A stretch of DNA of 43,783 nt from a virus, in IMG/VR virus record IMGVR_UViG_3300009499_000016, positions 1 through 43,783 of that record; one strand, written 5' to 3'. Both the position numbers and the translations under genes were made by a program. The notes under the pieces were generated by a model. It saw only the letters and a program-made list of their open reading frames with translations. It ran no database searches and was not told where the DNA came from. Below, piece by piece: positions 1-5,974 of the stretch. The stretch's first letter is position 1, and every line of letters begins with the position of its first letter.

Positions 1-123
1 GTAGGTGGCGCTCTGAGCAATACAATGGCCGGAGTAGAAAAAGACTTGGAAGCCCGCGAAACAAAGTTGATAGAGCTTTATAACAAAGGCGTTGAGGACG
101 GCGCTCAGAAAGAGTATCTCGAC
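1..123. repeat. Terminal direct repeat, left copy (circle overlap)
   Basis: Bases 1-123 are identical to bases 43661-43783. The copy lies inside one continuous reading frame (lipoprotein gene), which is what an assembly overlap of a circular or circularly permuted genome looks like. A true short terminal repeat of a linear virion genome is possible but would sit oddly inside a gene. Confidence 0.95.
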
Positions 124-414
124 CAGATAGAAAAAGATATTTATGATACTCGATTGGGCAAACAGACTGTAGAAACTGGCAAACAATTACTTGGGATGGA
201 TTGGAACGACCCGAAAGAAACGGGTGGCGCAATCGGCGGTATAGTGGCACTTGCTTATGCTTATATCAAGCGCAAAGATTTGGTTAATATGACCAAAAAG
301 TACAAATCACATAAGCAAGGTGCTGAGAAGTTTATGCGCGAAAACAATGATGGCACTGGCAAAAAACTTTACGAGAATATTGGTGAGGCAAGAACACATA
401 ACAAAGTAGTATAG
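1..414 (+). CDS. Predicted lipoprotein, C-terminal part (continues from 43562)
   Basis: This is the 3' part of a 170-residue protein that starts at 43562 and crosses the circle junction; the frame is open from base 1. The N-terminus (see 43562) is a lipoprotein signal. The part here is charged and helical (Glu/Lys-rich), then has a Gly/Ala-rich hydrophobic stretch near bases 223-270 (GGAIGGIVALAYAY) that could be a second membrane-interacting helix, then a basic tail. It follows a small membrane coiled-coil gene with a 4-base overlap, which recalls i-spanin/o-spanin pairs, but it is longer than usual o-spanins. An intrinsic terminator follows at 435. Function is inferred from context only. 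Confidence 0.8.
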   Translation, partial: VGGALSNTMAGVEKDLEARETKLIELYNKGVEDGAQKEYLDQIEKDIYDTRLGKQTVETGKQLLGMDWNDPKETGGAIGGIVALAYAYIKRKDLVNMTKKYKSHKQGAEKFMRENNDGTGKKLYENIGEARTHNKVV

Positions 415-434
415 TCATTCATCACCCTCTTCCG

Positions 435-473
435 AAGCCAGGTTCTATTATGTATGGGGCCTGGCTTTTTTTT
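435..473 (+). terminator. Intrinsic terminator after the lipoprotein gene
   Basis: Perfect 8-bp stem AAGCCAGG (435-442) / CCTGGCTT (460-467) with a 17-nt loop, followed by an uninterrupted T run. It closes the rightward late/lysis transcription unit 20 bases after the lipoprotein stop codon. Confidence 0.85.
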
Positions 474-482
474 ATTTTTCTC

Positions 483-510
483 TTGACTTTTCAGATTTAC
501 TTGTTCTAAT
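483..510 (+). promoter_or_regulatory. Possible weak sigma70-type promoter
   Basis: TTGACT at 483-488 and TCTAAT at 505-510 with a 16-base spacer, directly after the 435 terminator. The stretch 415-705 holds no convincing gene. It carries an 11-bp direct repeat TCTCAAACGAA (532-542 and 578-588) that could be a protein-binding site. Confidence 0.35.
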
Positions 511-564
511 TAGTCTATGTTTAATTTGAAATCTCAAACGAAAAAGAAAGGTAAGGTGATTAAA

Positions 565-615
565 ATGTGTGATTGGTTCTCAAACGAATCAAAAAAGATT
601 AGCGATAATCTATAA
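565..615 (+). CDS. Possible 16-residue peptide
   Basis: ATG at 565 with an AAGGTAAGGTG ribosome-site-like stretch about 10 bases upstream, ending TAA 613-615. It spans the second copy of the TCTCAAACGAA repeat. Too short to judge; listed only because the Shine-Dalgarno is good and the region is otherwise empty. Confidence 0.15.
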   Translation: MCDWFSNESKKISDNL

Positions 616-705
616 TTATGCGAAAATCTTTAGATATAAATGTAGACTCTATCAACACTTAGATAAAATGACAAGATAGTGCTAAAAATTAGCAAGATAA
701 GACTA

Positions 706-734
706 TTGACTTTCTAAAGTCTTTTTGGTATAAT
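706..734 (+). promoter_or_regulatory. Strong sigma70-type promoter with overlapping operator palindrome
   Basis: TTGACT (706-711), 17-base spacer, perfect TATAAT (729-734); expected start near 741. A palindrome GACTTT-CT-AAAGTC (708-721) covers the -35 box and adjoining spacer, a position suited to a dimeric repressor. It drives the leader with a pseudoknotted terminator and the membrane protein at 887. Confidence 0.8.
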
Positions 735-773
735 GCCGATGTAATGGATTGATAAGTAAACAGGAGTAAAGAA

Positions 774-890
774 ATGCCGATGATAAACAAACTCCAAAAC
801 CTTCAAATATCCCAGAAAAATGGCGACGGGGAGTTCCTGTGTCTTCATCGGCATTTCTGCTCCCCTTCTCGCCTTTTTATTTTGAAATGA
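774..890 (+). CDS. 38-residue leader peptide ORF
   Basis: ATG at 774 lies 8 bases after an AGGAG box; stop TGA 888-890 overlaps the ATG of the next gene (887) as ATGA, so the two are likely translationally coupled. Its start region ATGCCGATG (774-782) is exactly complementary to CATCGGCAT (846-854) in the loop of the terminator that lies within the ORF. Ribosome loading here would therefore compete with the RNA fold. The peptide sequence itself resembles nothing recognised, so it is probably a regulatory leader rather than a functional protein. Confidence 0.45.
   Translation: MPMINKLQNLQISQKNGDGEFLCLHRHFCSPSRLFILK
822..882 (+). terminator. Leader terminator able to form an H-type pseudoknot
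   Basis: Stem GGCGA (822-826) / TCGCC (869-873) plus GGGGAG (828-833) / CTCCCC (860-865), then TTTTTATTTT. The loop segment CATCGGCAT (846-854) is a perfect 9-base complement of the leader start region 774-782. Order along the RNA is A-B-A'-B', which is pseudoknot topology. It lies between the promoter at 706 and the gene at 887, so it is an attenuator or the 3' end of a roughly 140-nt small RNA. Confidence 0.7.
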
Positions 891-1111
891 AAAATATATT
901 TATAAAAATATGTATGGGTCTGAAATTATTTTTTCTTGTGTTAAGCATTAGCCTATATCCGATAGCTTGGATTGGTTATAAATTAGGTTGGGATTTGCAT
1001 AAAGAGATTAAAGACGGTGAAGATTTCTGTATTCACTGGTGGCGTAGAATCAGTAAGACTTTGAATTATTGCTATATGTGTTACCAGCAAGCAAGAAGAA
1101 AAATAGGTTGA
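887..1111 (+). CDS. Small predicted membrane protein (74 aa)
   Basis: Start chosen at ATG 887, which overlaps the leader stop (ATGA). Residues about 9-32 form one strong hydrophobic segment (LKLFFLVLSISLYPIAWIGY), followed by a soluble tail with WW, several Cys and a basic end. Not recognised; a lysogeny or superinfection-exclusion type membrane protein is a guess based only on size, topology and position next to the integrase. Confidence 0.6.
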   Translation: MKNIFIKICMGLKLFFLVLSISLYPIAWIGYKLGWDLHKEIKDGEDFCIHWWRRISKTLNYCYMCYQQARRKIG

Positions 1112-1155
1112 AAACAAAAAAGATACTTTTTGACAAGTGAAGATGCTGGCTAAGG

Positions 1156-1230
1156 CAGTGGAAACAGGGACAATCCTGCTAATGTCGTTACTTATAACGA
1201 TGTGACCAGTGGAAACAGCAACTATCCTGC
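1156..1230. repeat. Paired 24-bp imperfect direct repeats around a palindrome; candidate attP / integrase site
   Basis: Two copies starting CAGTGGAAACAG and ending ATCCTGC (1156-1179 and 1207-1230) match at 21 of 24 positions. Between them is TCGTTA-CTTA-TAACGA (1185-1200), a palindrome with a 4-base centre. The block sits just beyond the 3' end of the integrase gene in a 133-bp gap without a gene. Arm-type and core-type sites of tyrosine integrases have this sort of layout; the assignment to attP is inferred. Confidence 0.5.
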
Positions 1231-1244
1231 CCGCCAGCAACTAT

Positions 1245-2051
1245 TTAATCAAGACAGTCAGTAGAGCCTTGAAGAAATGATGAATCTAATTTCAGATAAA
1301 TCTCGGTGGTCTGAATACTCGAATGACCTAATAACTTTGAGACGATTAACAATGAGACCCCTTTTGATACCATTGAGGTTGCAAAAAACCGCCTTAGAAC
1401 GTGCGGCGGAAGATTTTGGCCGACTTTACGCCCTGCTTTTGTGCAGATGTTATAAATTGATTTTCGGTTCTTTGGAAACTTAATATTGCGTGATAGAATC
1501 TCTCTGACTGTTTGGTTGCAGGGAATAGTGCGAATCTTGCCACCTTTGCCTTGAATCCTGATAGATGATAGGTTAGGACTGATATTTTCCGGTCTTAGAC
1601 CACAAAGCTCCGAGCATCGCATCCCTGTATTCGCTAACATCTTGATTATGTCTGATTCCTTTTGAGTGGCTGATGCAAGGATTTTGTCGTATTGCTCACG
1701 GTTGATAAATGGCTGGTATGGCATATCTGCCTTGAGGTTATGAATAGATTGAGATACATTAGGGATGCCATAAGTTTCAGCTAAAAATCGGCAATAACTT
1801 TTGATAGCAGTTAAATGGCTATTTGCAGAGCTTTTTTTATGATTCCACAGGAATTTAGTTAGGTATTGTTGAATATTTACTGATGTAATTTTATTGATTG
1901 ATTTATTTGAAAGCTGAATAGTGAAATTTAAGATAGTTCTTTTATAAGCATCTTGAGTATTTAGGGATAGTGAATTGATGTATTGTAGCCAGTTTCCAAC
2001 CGATTCTTTAATAGGCGTCCTTGCCTGCGAATTTCGCAGGGATTGGAACAT
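1245..2051 (-). CDS. int: Tyrosine recombinase / phage integrase (XerC/D-like, 268 aa)
   Basis: Catalyses site-specific integration and excision through a phosphotyrosine intermediate. An N-terminal SAM-like core-binding domain (about residues 15-95) precedes the catalytic domain. All catalytic residues are visible: R145 (TGMRCSEL), K172 (GKGGKIRT), H217 and R220 (HVLRRFF), H243 (LGHSS) and Y252 (IYLKL). It is short, like Xer proteins, with no arm-binding domain beyond the core. Start ATG at 2051 has no Shine-Dalgarno, and a consensus promoter (TTGACA-16-TATATT) predicts transcription starting at about 2052, so the mRNA may be leaderless. It is the only gene on the minus strand in this half of the genome and marks the phage as temperate. 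Confidence 0.93.
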   Translation of the reverse strand: MFQSLRNSQARTPIKESVGNWLQYINSLSLNTQDAYKRTILNFTIQLSNKSINKITSVNIQQYLTKFLWNHKKSSANSHLTAIKSYCRFLAETYGIPNVSQSIHNLKADMPYQPFINREQYDKILASATQKESDIIKMLANTGMRCSELCGLRPENISPNLSSIRIQGKGGKIRTIPCNQTVREILSRNIKFPKNRKSIYNICTKAGRKVGQNLPPHVLRRFFATSMVSKGVSLLIVSKLLGHSSIQTTEIYLKLDSSFLQGSTDCLD

Positions 2052-2058
2052 ATTCTTA

Positions 2059-2112
2059 AATATAATAAAATAGGTAAGTTTGTCAACATATTTTTATGTT
2101 AATATAGGTAAG
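2059..2112. promoter_or_regulatory. Overlapping divergent promoters with repeats (integrase versus early operon)
   Basis: Leftward: TTGACA (2086-2081) and TATATT (2064-2059), 16-base spacer, driving int. Rightward: TTGTCA (2080-2085), 17 bases, TATAGG (2103-2108), aimed at the early operon. The two -35 boxes overlap. An inverted repeat AACATA-TTTT-TATGTT (2085-2100) and direct copies of TAGGTAAG (2071-2078, 2105-2112) sit on both promoters and look like regulator sites. The leftward promoter is the better match. Confidence 0.6.
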
Positions 2113-2178
2113 CATACCACTGGAATATGGGAAAGTCAAGTAAAAAATGTCTTATAAATCAAATTAGGTGAGCTAATA

Positions 2179-3057
2179 ATGAAACGAGCATATTGTGATA
2201 TGAATTTTCAGAACAAGACCCAAAAGATTATTGAGATAGCAAATACAATAATCAACGAATACAAGGAAGAAGGGTACGACCTTACTCTCCGCCAGTTGTA
2301 TTATCAGTTTGTTGCTCGCGACATAATCCCAAACAAGCAAAGTGAGTACAACAAGCTCGGTACAGCAATCAATAATGGCAGGCTTGCGGGGCTGATAGAT
2401 TGGAACAGTATCGTTGACAGAACCCGTAGGCACGAAGCCAATGCTCATTGGGATAGTCCTTCTGATATTATTGAAGACTCCGCTGACCAATATGCTATTG
2501 ACACAAGAGCCGACCAAGACAACTACCTTGAGGTTTGGGTTGAAAAGGATGCTCTTGTCGGAGTGATTGAGCGAGCTTGTGAGCCTTTGGATATTGGGTA
2601 TTTGTCCTGTCGGGGATATGTCAGTCAATCAGCGATGTGGCGGGCGGCAATGAGAATTAGAAGGCAAGAGAGAAATGGCCAAGTTTGCACAATCCTACTT
2701 CATTTAGGAGACCACGACCCCAGCGGAATTGATATGACCCGCGACATCCAAGACAGACTCAATATGTTCGGTAGCGAAGTTCAAGTCAAAAGAATCGCCC
2801 TTGATATGAAGCAAGTCAAAAAATATAAGCCACCGCCTAATCCCGCAAAGACAACCGATAGCCGTTATGCAAGCTACAGAGACGAATACGGCGATGAATC
2901 CTGGGAGCTTGACGCTCTTGATCCCAGAATAATAACAGAGTTAATCACAAAACAGGCAATGAATTATACAGACGAAGACAAGCGGGAATTTTTGATTGAA
3001 AAACAAGAAAATGAACGGCAGGAAATCCGAGAAATTGCAGATAACTGGAAAGCCTAA
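2179..3057 (+). CDS. Spo11/Topo VI subunit A-like protein (Topo mini-A type, 292 aa)
   Basis: Shows the two signatures of type IIB topoisomerase A subunits. In the winged-helix part, RQLYY (residues 38-42) matches the R-x-x-Y-Y motif carrying the DNA-cleaving tyrosine. In the Toprim part, VEKDAL (E122) and GDHDPSG (D178, D180) match the acidic Mg-binding residues. At 292 aa it is shorter than archaeal Topo VI-A, and no ATPase B subunit is encoded nearby, as described for 'mini-A' proteins of mobile elements. The C-terminus is charged. It is the first early gene (start 6 bases after AGGTGAG) and could nick or break DNA in replication or recombination. Cleavage activity is inferred from motifs. 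Confidence 0.75.
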   Translation: MKRAYCDMNFQNKTQKIIEIANTIINEYKEEGYDLTLRQLYYQFVARDIIPNKQSEYNKLGTAINNGRLAGLIDWNSIVDRTRRHEANAHWDSPSDIIEDSADQYAIDTRADQDNYLEVWVEKDALVGVIERACEPLDIGYLSCRGYVSQSAMWRAAMRIRRQERNGQVCTILLHLGDHDPSGIDMTRDIQDRLNMFGSEVQVKRIALDMKQVKKYKPPPNPAKTTDSRYASYRDEYGDESWELDALDPRIITELITKQAMNYTDEDKREFLIEKQENERQEIREIADNWKA

Positions 3058-3104
3058 GCCCAAATTGGCATAGCTCTTATAAAAAGTAAAACTGAAATGA
3101 GTTC

Positions 3105-3139
3105 CGGTCCCAGCCAAGGAGGGCTTCGACCGAGCTTTT
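3105..3139 (+). terminator. Hairpin with AAGGAG loop and short U tract
   Basis: CGGTC (3105-3109) / GACCG (3128-3132) and, inside, AGCC (3112-3115) / GGCT (3122-3125) closing loop AAGGAG, then AGCTTTT. The 13-base core AGCCAAGGAGGGC recurs exactly at 3918-3930. Weak terminator or regulatory RNA element between the 2179 and 3159 genes. Confidence 0.45.
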
Positions 3140-3158
3140 AGAGAAAGGTTGAGAGATA

Positions 3159-3704
3159 ATGAGTAAAGAAGCACTTGAGATATTAGAAGCGGTCGAATGG
3201 GCATTAAATGGAGCTTGTTATATATGCAAAGGGCTTGAACCAAGACATTTTTCTAATTGTGCCTTAAAACAAGCCATAATCCTCTTGAAGCAACAACCAA
3301 AAGCCTTAGATTTTGCTATAAACTGTGGGGCTATGGGAAAAGGTGATGATAGTTGCTGTGGCTGTATTTATTGGTCTGTTGATGGGAAACTGCTCTGTAA
3401 TGAATGCGGCACAGAATATCATTTAGTTGAGCAGCAACCACCAGGGGAGTGGACGAAAAAACTTAGAAACTTCATAAAATTATACGAAAATGAAGTTCCA
3501 CGAAGGGCAGAAATTACTTTTTTGATAGAAGCTTGCGATCGTCTCGACCGTGCGGAATCCATCAAGGCTGATTTGCTGGCAGCGTGCAAAGAATTTATGC
3601 TGATAGCAGATAATGGTTCAGCGGCATTTGATGACCCCTTGCCAGATTCGCCTTATCTAAAGGCTAAAGCTGCCATAGCCAAAGCAGAGCAGGTAGGGGA
3701 GTAA
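3159..3704 (+). CDS. Hypothetical Cys-rich protein (181 aa)
   Basis: Not recognised. Residues 20-34 hold CYIC and a later H/C pair; residues about 56-82 hold CGA..CCGC..CNEC, together enough for one or two structural zinc sites. The C-terminal half is helical and ends with Ala/Lys-rich repeats typical of early phage accessory proteins. Start ATG 3159 follows AAAGGTTGAGAG. Part of the rightward early operon. Confidence 0.7.
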   Translation: MSKEALEILEAVEWALNGACYICKGLEPRHFSNCALKQAIILLKQQPKALDFAINCGAMGKGDDSCCGCIYWSVDGKLLCNECGTEYHLVEQQPPGEWTKKLRNFIKLYENEVPRRAEITFLIEACDRLDRAESIKADLLAACKEFMLIADNGSAAFDDPLPDSPYLKAKAAIAKAEQVGE

Positions 3705-3712
3705 AGAGAGAT

Positions 3713-3880
3713 ATGAGCGAACTCGAAAAGATAAAAGAAATAGCAGAGCAAATGCCTGATGGCCCTGAAAAGCAAAAGGCATTACAAGCATATTCTAATC
3801 TGAAAACGTTTGAAATAATAGCGGATTCTTTTGACAAATTGAGTACGGAAACGGAAGCGGCGGCACTGGCAAAAGAGTAA
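3713..3880 (+). CDS. Small acidic helical protein (55 aa)
   Basis: ATG 3713 comes 6 bases after the stop of the previous gene and uses its GGGGAG/AGAGAG stretch as ribosome site. Predicted all-helical, Glu/Lys-rich, no Cys. The 3' end forms the left arm of the long stem at 3856-3941, so coding and RNA structure overlap. Unknown function. Confidence 0.55.
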   Translation: MSELEKIKEIAEQMPDGPEKQKALQAYSNLKTFEIIADSFDKLSTETEAAALAKE

Positions 3881-3945
3881 AGGAAGCCTAAACTCTCGTC
3901 TGACTACTTTCGTAACGAGCCAAGGAGGGCGAGCCGCCGCTTTTT
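3856..3945 (+). terminator. Terminator-like element with long structured loop
   Basis: Outer 9-bp stem AGCGGCGGC (3856-3864) / GCCGCCGCT (3933-3941) followed by TTTTT. The loop holds CTCGT (3895-3899) / ACGAG (3915-3919) and the mini-hairpin GCC-AAGGAG-GGC (3919-3930), which share G3919 and so are partly exclusive. Same 13-base core as the 3105 element. Confidence 0.5.
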
Positions 3946-3959
3946 GAAAAGAATGAATT

Positions 3960-4283
3960 ATGGATATAAGAAACCCAGAGTATCGAGGTATGGTGCAATT
4001 GGCCTCAGACAGAAAGGATGAGATTCTTGTGCTCCAAGCTGAGAATAAGCAACTGAGAGAAGCAACTGGATTACTTAACAGTATGATTTTAAGCGGGGAA
4101 AAGCACTCTGAGAAATCAAAGGAAATAGTCAAGCAAGCCCTAATGGAATTTGGACAAAAAAGTAAAGAAGAAAAACTCAAAGAGACCGAGCTTGAGAAGG
4201 CCGCCAAAAGATGTGCCCGCACAGGCAATCACAAAGACCTTCAGAAATATTTAAGGCTTAGGAGAATATACAATGGAAGCTGA
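3960..4283 (+). CDS. Coiled-coil protein (107 aa)
   Basis: Not recognised. Residues about 15-75 are a continuous charged helix with heptad spacing (coiled coil); the end is basic (KYLRLRRIY). Overlaps the next gene by 11 bases. Start ATG 3960 has only a weak AAAAGAATG-type ribosome site. Confidence 0.6.
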   Translation: MDIRNPEYRGMVQLASDRKDEILVLQAENKQLREATGLLNSMILSGEKHSEKSKEIVKQALMEFGQKSKEEKLKETELEKAAKRCARTGNHKDLQKYLRLRRIYNGS

Positions 4284-4428
4284 ATATATATGTCTAAGTT
4301 GTGGCAAGACTTTCGCTGACGGCGACACTTTTTGTTGTAGCCGATGCAGAGCGGAAATCTGTCCTAAATGCGGTGGAGATATGACAACAATTAAAGAATA
4401 CGATGAGGCAATGAAAGCTAATGGCTAA
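4273..4428 (+). CDS. Double zinc-ribbon small protein (51 aa)
   Basis: Four CxxC-type knuckles are visible: CLSCG at the N-terminus, CCSRC in the middle and CPKCGG after it, enough to bind zinc. Start ATG 4273 overlaps the previous gene, giving coupled translation; stop 4426-4428. Likely a small adaptor or nucleic-acid-binding protein; function unknown. Confidence 0.6.
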   Translation: MEAEYICLSCGKTFADGDTFCCSRCRAEICPKCGGDMTTIKEYDEAMKANG

Positions 4429-4597
4429 ATAGAAATATGAATTAACTGATAAAGGAATCAAGTTTTCTTGCAATAAGATGTATCGCGGCGAAATCACTAC
4501 GATTAAAGAAATCCCACAGCAACATAGAGTTGAGCTTGCTCGGATTTTACTAAGGATAATCAACGCTTGTATAATCGAGGACAAAGAAGATGAATAA
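4421..4597 (+). pseudogene. Small ORF interrupted by an amber codon
   Basis: ATG 4421 overlaps the stop of the previous gene, but codon 4 is TAG (4430-4432). The frame then stays open to TAA 4595-4597 and reads like protein (KYELTDKGIKF at the start). Without readthrough only a 39-residue product from ATG 4478, with no ribosome site, is possible. Other genes here use TAG as a true stop, so this is more likely a decayed or suppressor-dependent gene than code change. Confidence 0.35.
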
Positions 4598-4724
4598 ATT
4601 CATCAAGAATATTCTGGCTACAATTAGGCTCATAGGCTGGGCCTTGATATTCGCCTGGTCTTATCGAAATGATACTGCCCCAAAGGGTAAGGCCGAAGGA
4701 GAGCTAAGCATTGAAGGGGAATAA
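4590..4724 (+). CDS. Small membrane protein (44 aa)
   Basis: One hydrophobic segment, residues about 7-22 (ILATIRLIGWALIFAW), with a basic N-terminus and acidic tail ending IEGE. Start ATG 4590 overlaps the preceding frame. The tail codes for a GAAGGGGAA box that also serves as ribosome site of the next gene, a module repeated twice more downstream. Confidence 0.5.
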   Translation: MNKFIKNILATIRLIGWALIFAWSYRNDTAPKGKAEGELSIEGE

Positions 4725-4725
4725 G

Positions 4726-4911
4726 ATGAGCGAAATGATAGTCGTAGAATGTGATTATCAGGATGACGAATGCGCAGAGCGATTTGAAGGGTTTAGCTTA
4801 CCCACTTCTGACCGTTTTAAGCAATACTATTTGCAGAAAAAAGGTTGGTTATGTAAAGACGGCAAACATTACTGTCCTTTGCACAGAGCCATTGAAGGGG
4901 AATCAAAATGA
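4726..4911 (+). CDS. Cys/His small protein (61 aa)
   Basis: Start chosen at ATG 4726, 6 bases after GAAGGGGA. Residues show ECDYQDDEC and a C-terminal CKDGKHYCPLH, a pattern suited to one zinc site; such short 'W-C-...-H-Y-C-P-x-H' proteins are common in phage early regions. Ends IEGESK, echoing the previous gene's IEGE tail. Overlaps the next gene (ATGA). Confidence 0.6.
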   Translation: MSEMIVVECDYQDDECAERFEGFSLPTSDRFKQYYLQKKGWLCKDGKHYCPLHRAIEGESK

Positions 4912-5091
4912 CAAAGGAAGAATTTTACAAACTAATAAAGCAGGTCGATAAGAATGCTTACGTTGTTGTTACTTGGTCAGAAAGAGAAAAAGATTGTTTG
5001 CGTTCCCATAGTATTAAAGAAGTCAAATACAATTTAACAAGCAATCGCCTTGAATTATCAATAGATGACTGTTGAGAGCCATTGAAGGGAA
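4886..5091 (+). repeat. Direct repeats bounding the 4908-5075 gene
   Basis: GAGCCATTGAAGGGGAA at 4886-4902 and GAGCCATTGAAGGGAA at 5076-5091 (one G fewer); a third related copy, GCATTGAAGGGGAA, is at 4708-4721. Each copy contains the ribosome-binding box of the gene that follows. The repeats lie 190 bp apart and flank one small gene exactly. Confidence 0.75.
4908..5075 (+). CDS. Hypothetical small protein (55 aa)
   Basis: ATG 4908 overlaps the previous stop (ATGA); ribosome box GAAGGGGAA. Predicted alpha/beta fold with a central beta strand AYVVVTW. No motif recognised. It sits between two copies of a 16-17 bp repeat, as if the gene were a cassette. Confidence 0.5.
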   Translation: MTKEEFYKLIKQVDKNAYVVVTWSEREKDCLRSHSIKEVKYNLTSNRLELSIDDC

Positions 5092-5097
5092 GTAGCT

Positions 5098-5370
5098 ATG
5101 GTACAGAGATACAACCAATGCGATTGGTGTGGTGGCGAATATTCTCCTAATGATATTATGCAAAAAGCGGATGATGGAGAATATGTCAAATATTCAGACT
5201 ACGAAATTGTCCAGGCCATAAACAGCCACGAGAAATTCAAAGGCTATTTCAAGAATATCATACTAACGGCAGAAGGAATCACAGGTAATGCTGGTGATGA
5301 TGATGTTCTTATAGCTGGAATTATAGATATGTGTAAGCAAGCCCTCAAAGAAGCGGAGAAACCGAAATGA
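5098..5370 (+). CDS. Hypothetical protein with N-terminal CxxC (90 aa)
   Basis: Begins with CDWCGG, half of a zinc ribbon, then a helical region with a hydrophobic core and a Lys-rich end. ATG 5098 follows GAAGGGAAG. Overlaps the next gene by 4 bases. Unknown. Confidence 0.6.
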   Translation: MVQRYNQCDWCGGEYSPNDIMQKADDGEYVKYSDYEIVQAINSHEKFKGYFKNIILTAEGITGNAGDDDVLIAGIIDMCKQALKEAEKPK

Positions 5371-5612
5371 GTTCTGAAGACATAAGACATATTTATTGTG
5401 ATGGCAAAGAATGTTGTGAATCAATAGATGGATACAACCCTCACGCAAAAGATATAGACAACTTTATTGTTGATGATTTGAAAAAGCGGGGATGGATTGT
5501 TGTTAAAGAAAAAGATGTTATAGATGGATATTTCTGTGGAGTTCCATTGGTTATTGAGCAAGGAGAAACAAAGCACTTTTGCCCAAAATGCAAGCTATTG
5601 GAGAAAGAATAA
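5367..5612 (+). CDS. Zinc-ribbon-like small protein (81 aa)
   Basis: Cys pairs at both ends (CDGKECC near residue 11 and HFCPKC near the end) can form one zinc site, with an alpha/beta middle. Very similar layout to the 4726 product, suggesting family expansion in this operon. Start ATG 5367 overlaps the previous stop; stop overlaps the next start (TAATG). Confidence 0.6.
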   Translation: MSSEDIRHIYCDGKECCESIDGYNPHAKDIDNFIVDDLKKRGWIVVKEKDVIDGYFCGVPLVIEQGETKHFCPKCKLLEKE

Positions 5613-5974
5613 TGGATACTCTTTTTAATTTGGGCGTAGCTCTTTCCAAGGGGCTAAGGGACGAGGATAAAGACATAGTTAAATGTTTATCTCATACAAA
5701 CGACCCTGAAACTTCAAAAGAGGCCGCCGTGAAGATGGTTAAGTCTGGAGCATTGAGTCGGGAGGAAAAAGAAGTTCTGAATGCTATAAAATTACATTTA
5801 TCGTGGAGGAAGCAGTTTGATGAAAGCGAAGATTTTACAGCTAAAGAAGTACATTATTATCGTGGTCTTAATTACTACAAAATCCAGCGCCGTCTTAGCG
5901 GACTCCGAAACAAAGGCAAGATAGAACGCACAGGTGATAAACGTGATGGATGTTGTGTATGGAGGTTACTATGA
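5612..5974 (+). CDS. Winged-helix-type DNA-binding protein (120 aa)
   Basis: ATG 5612 chosen because it follows GGAGAAAG and overlaps the previous stop. Residues about 55-120 look like a winged helix: conserved SREEKEVLNAIK, then a helix pair around YKIQRRLSGLRNKGKIERTG and a terminal hairpin CCVWRLL. This resembles phage MarR/HTH-like replication or regulatory proteins, but no specific family is certain. Confidence 0.6.
   Translation: MDTLFNLGVALSKGLRDEDKDIVKCLSHTNDPETSKEAAVKMVKSGALSREEKEVLNAIKLHLSWRKQFDESEDFTAKEVHYYRGLNYYKIQRRLSGLRNKGKIERTGDKRDGCCVWRLL

Noticed and set aside
1277-1483. Plus-strand 68-codon frame within the integrase gene
   Set aside because: Shadow of the integrase active-site region.
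4421-4597. Genome-wide TAG recoding
   Set aside because: Several genes end naturally in TAG next to a terminator or ribosome site (for example the lipoprotein at 412-414 and scaffold at 23581-23583), so TAG is used as stop.
4886-5091. CRISPR-like repeats
   Set aside because: Only two to three copies, spacing set by genes, and repeats are coding and contain ribosome sites.
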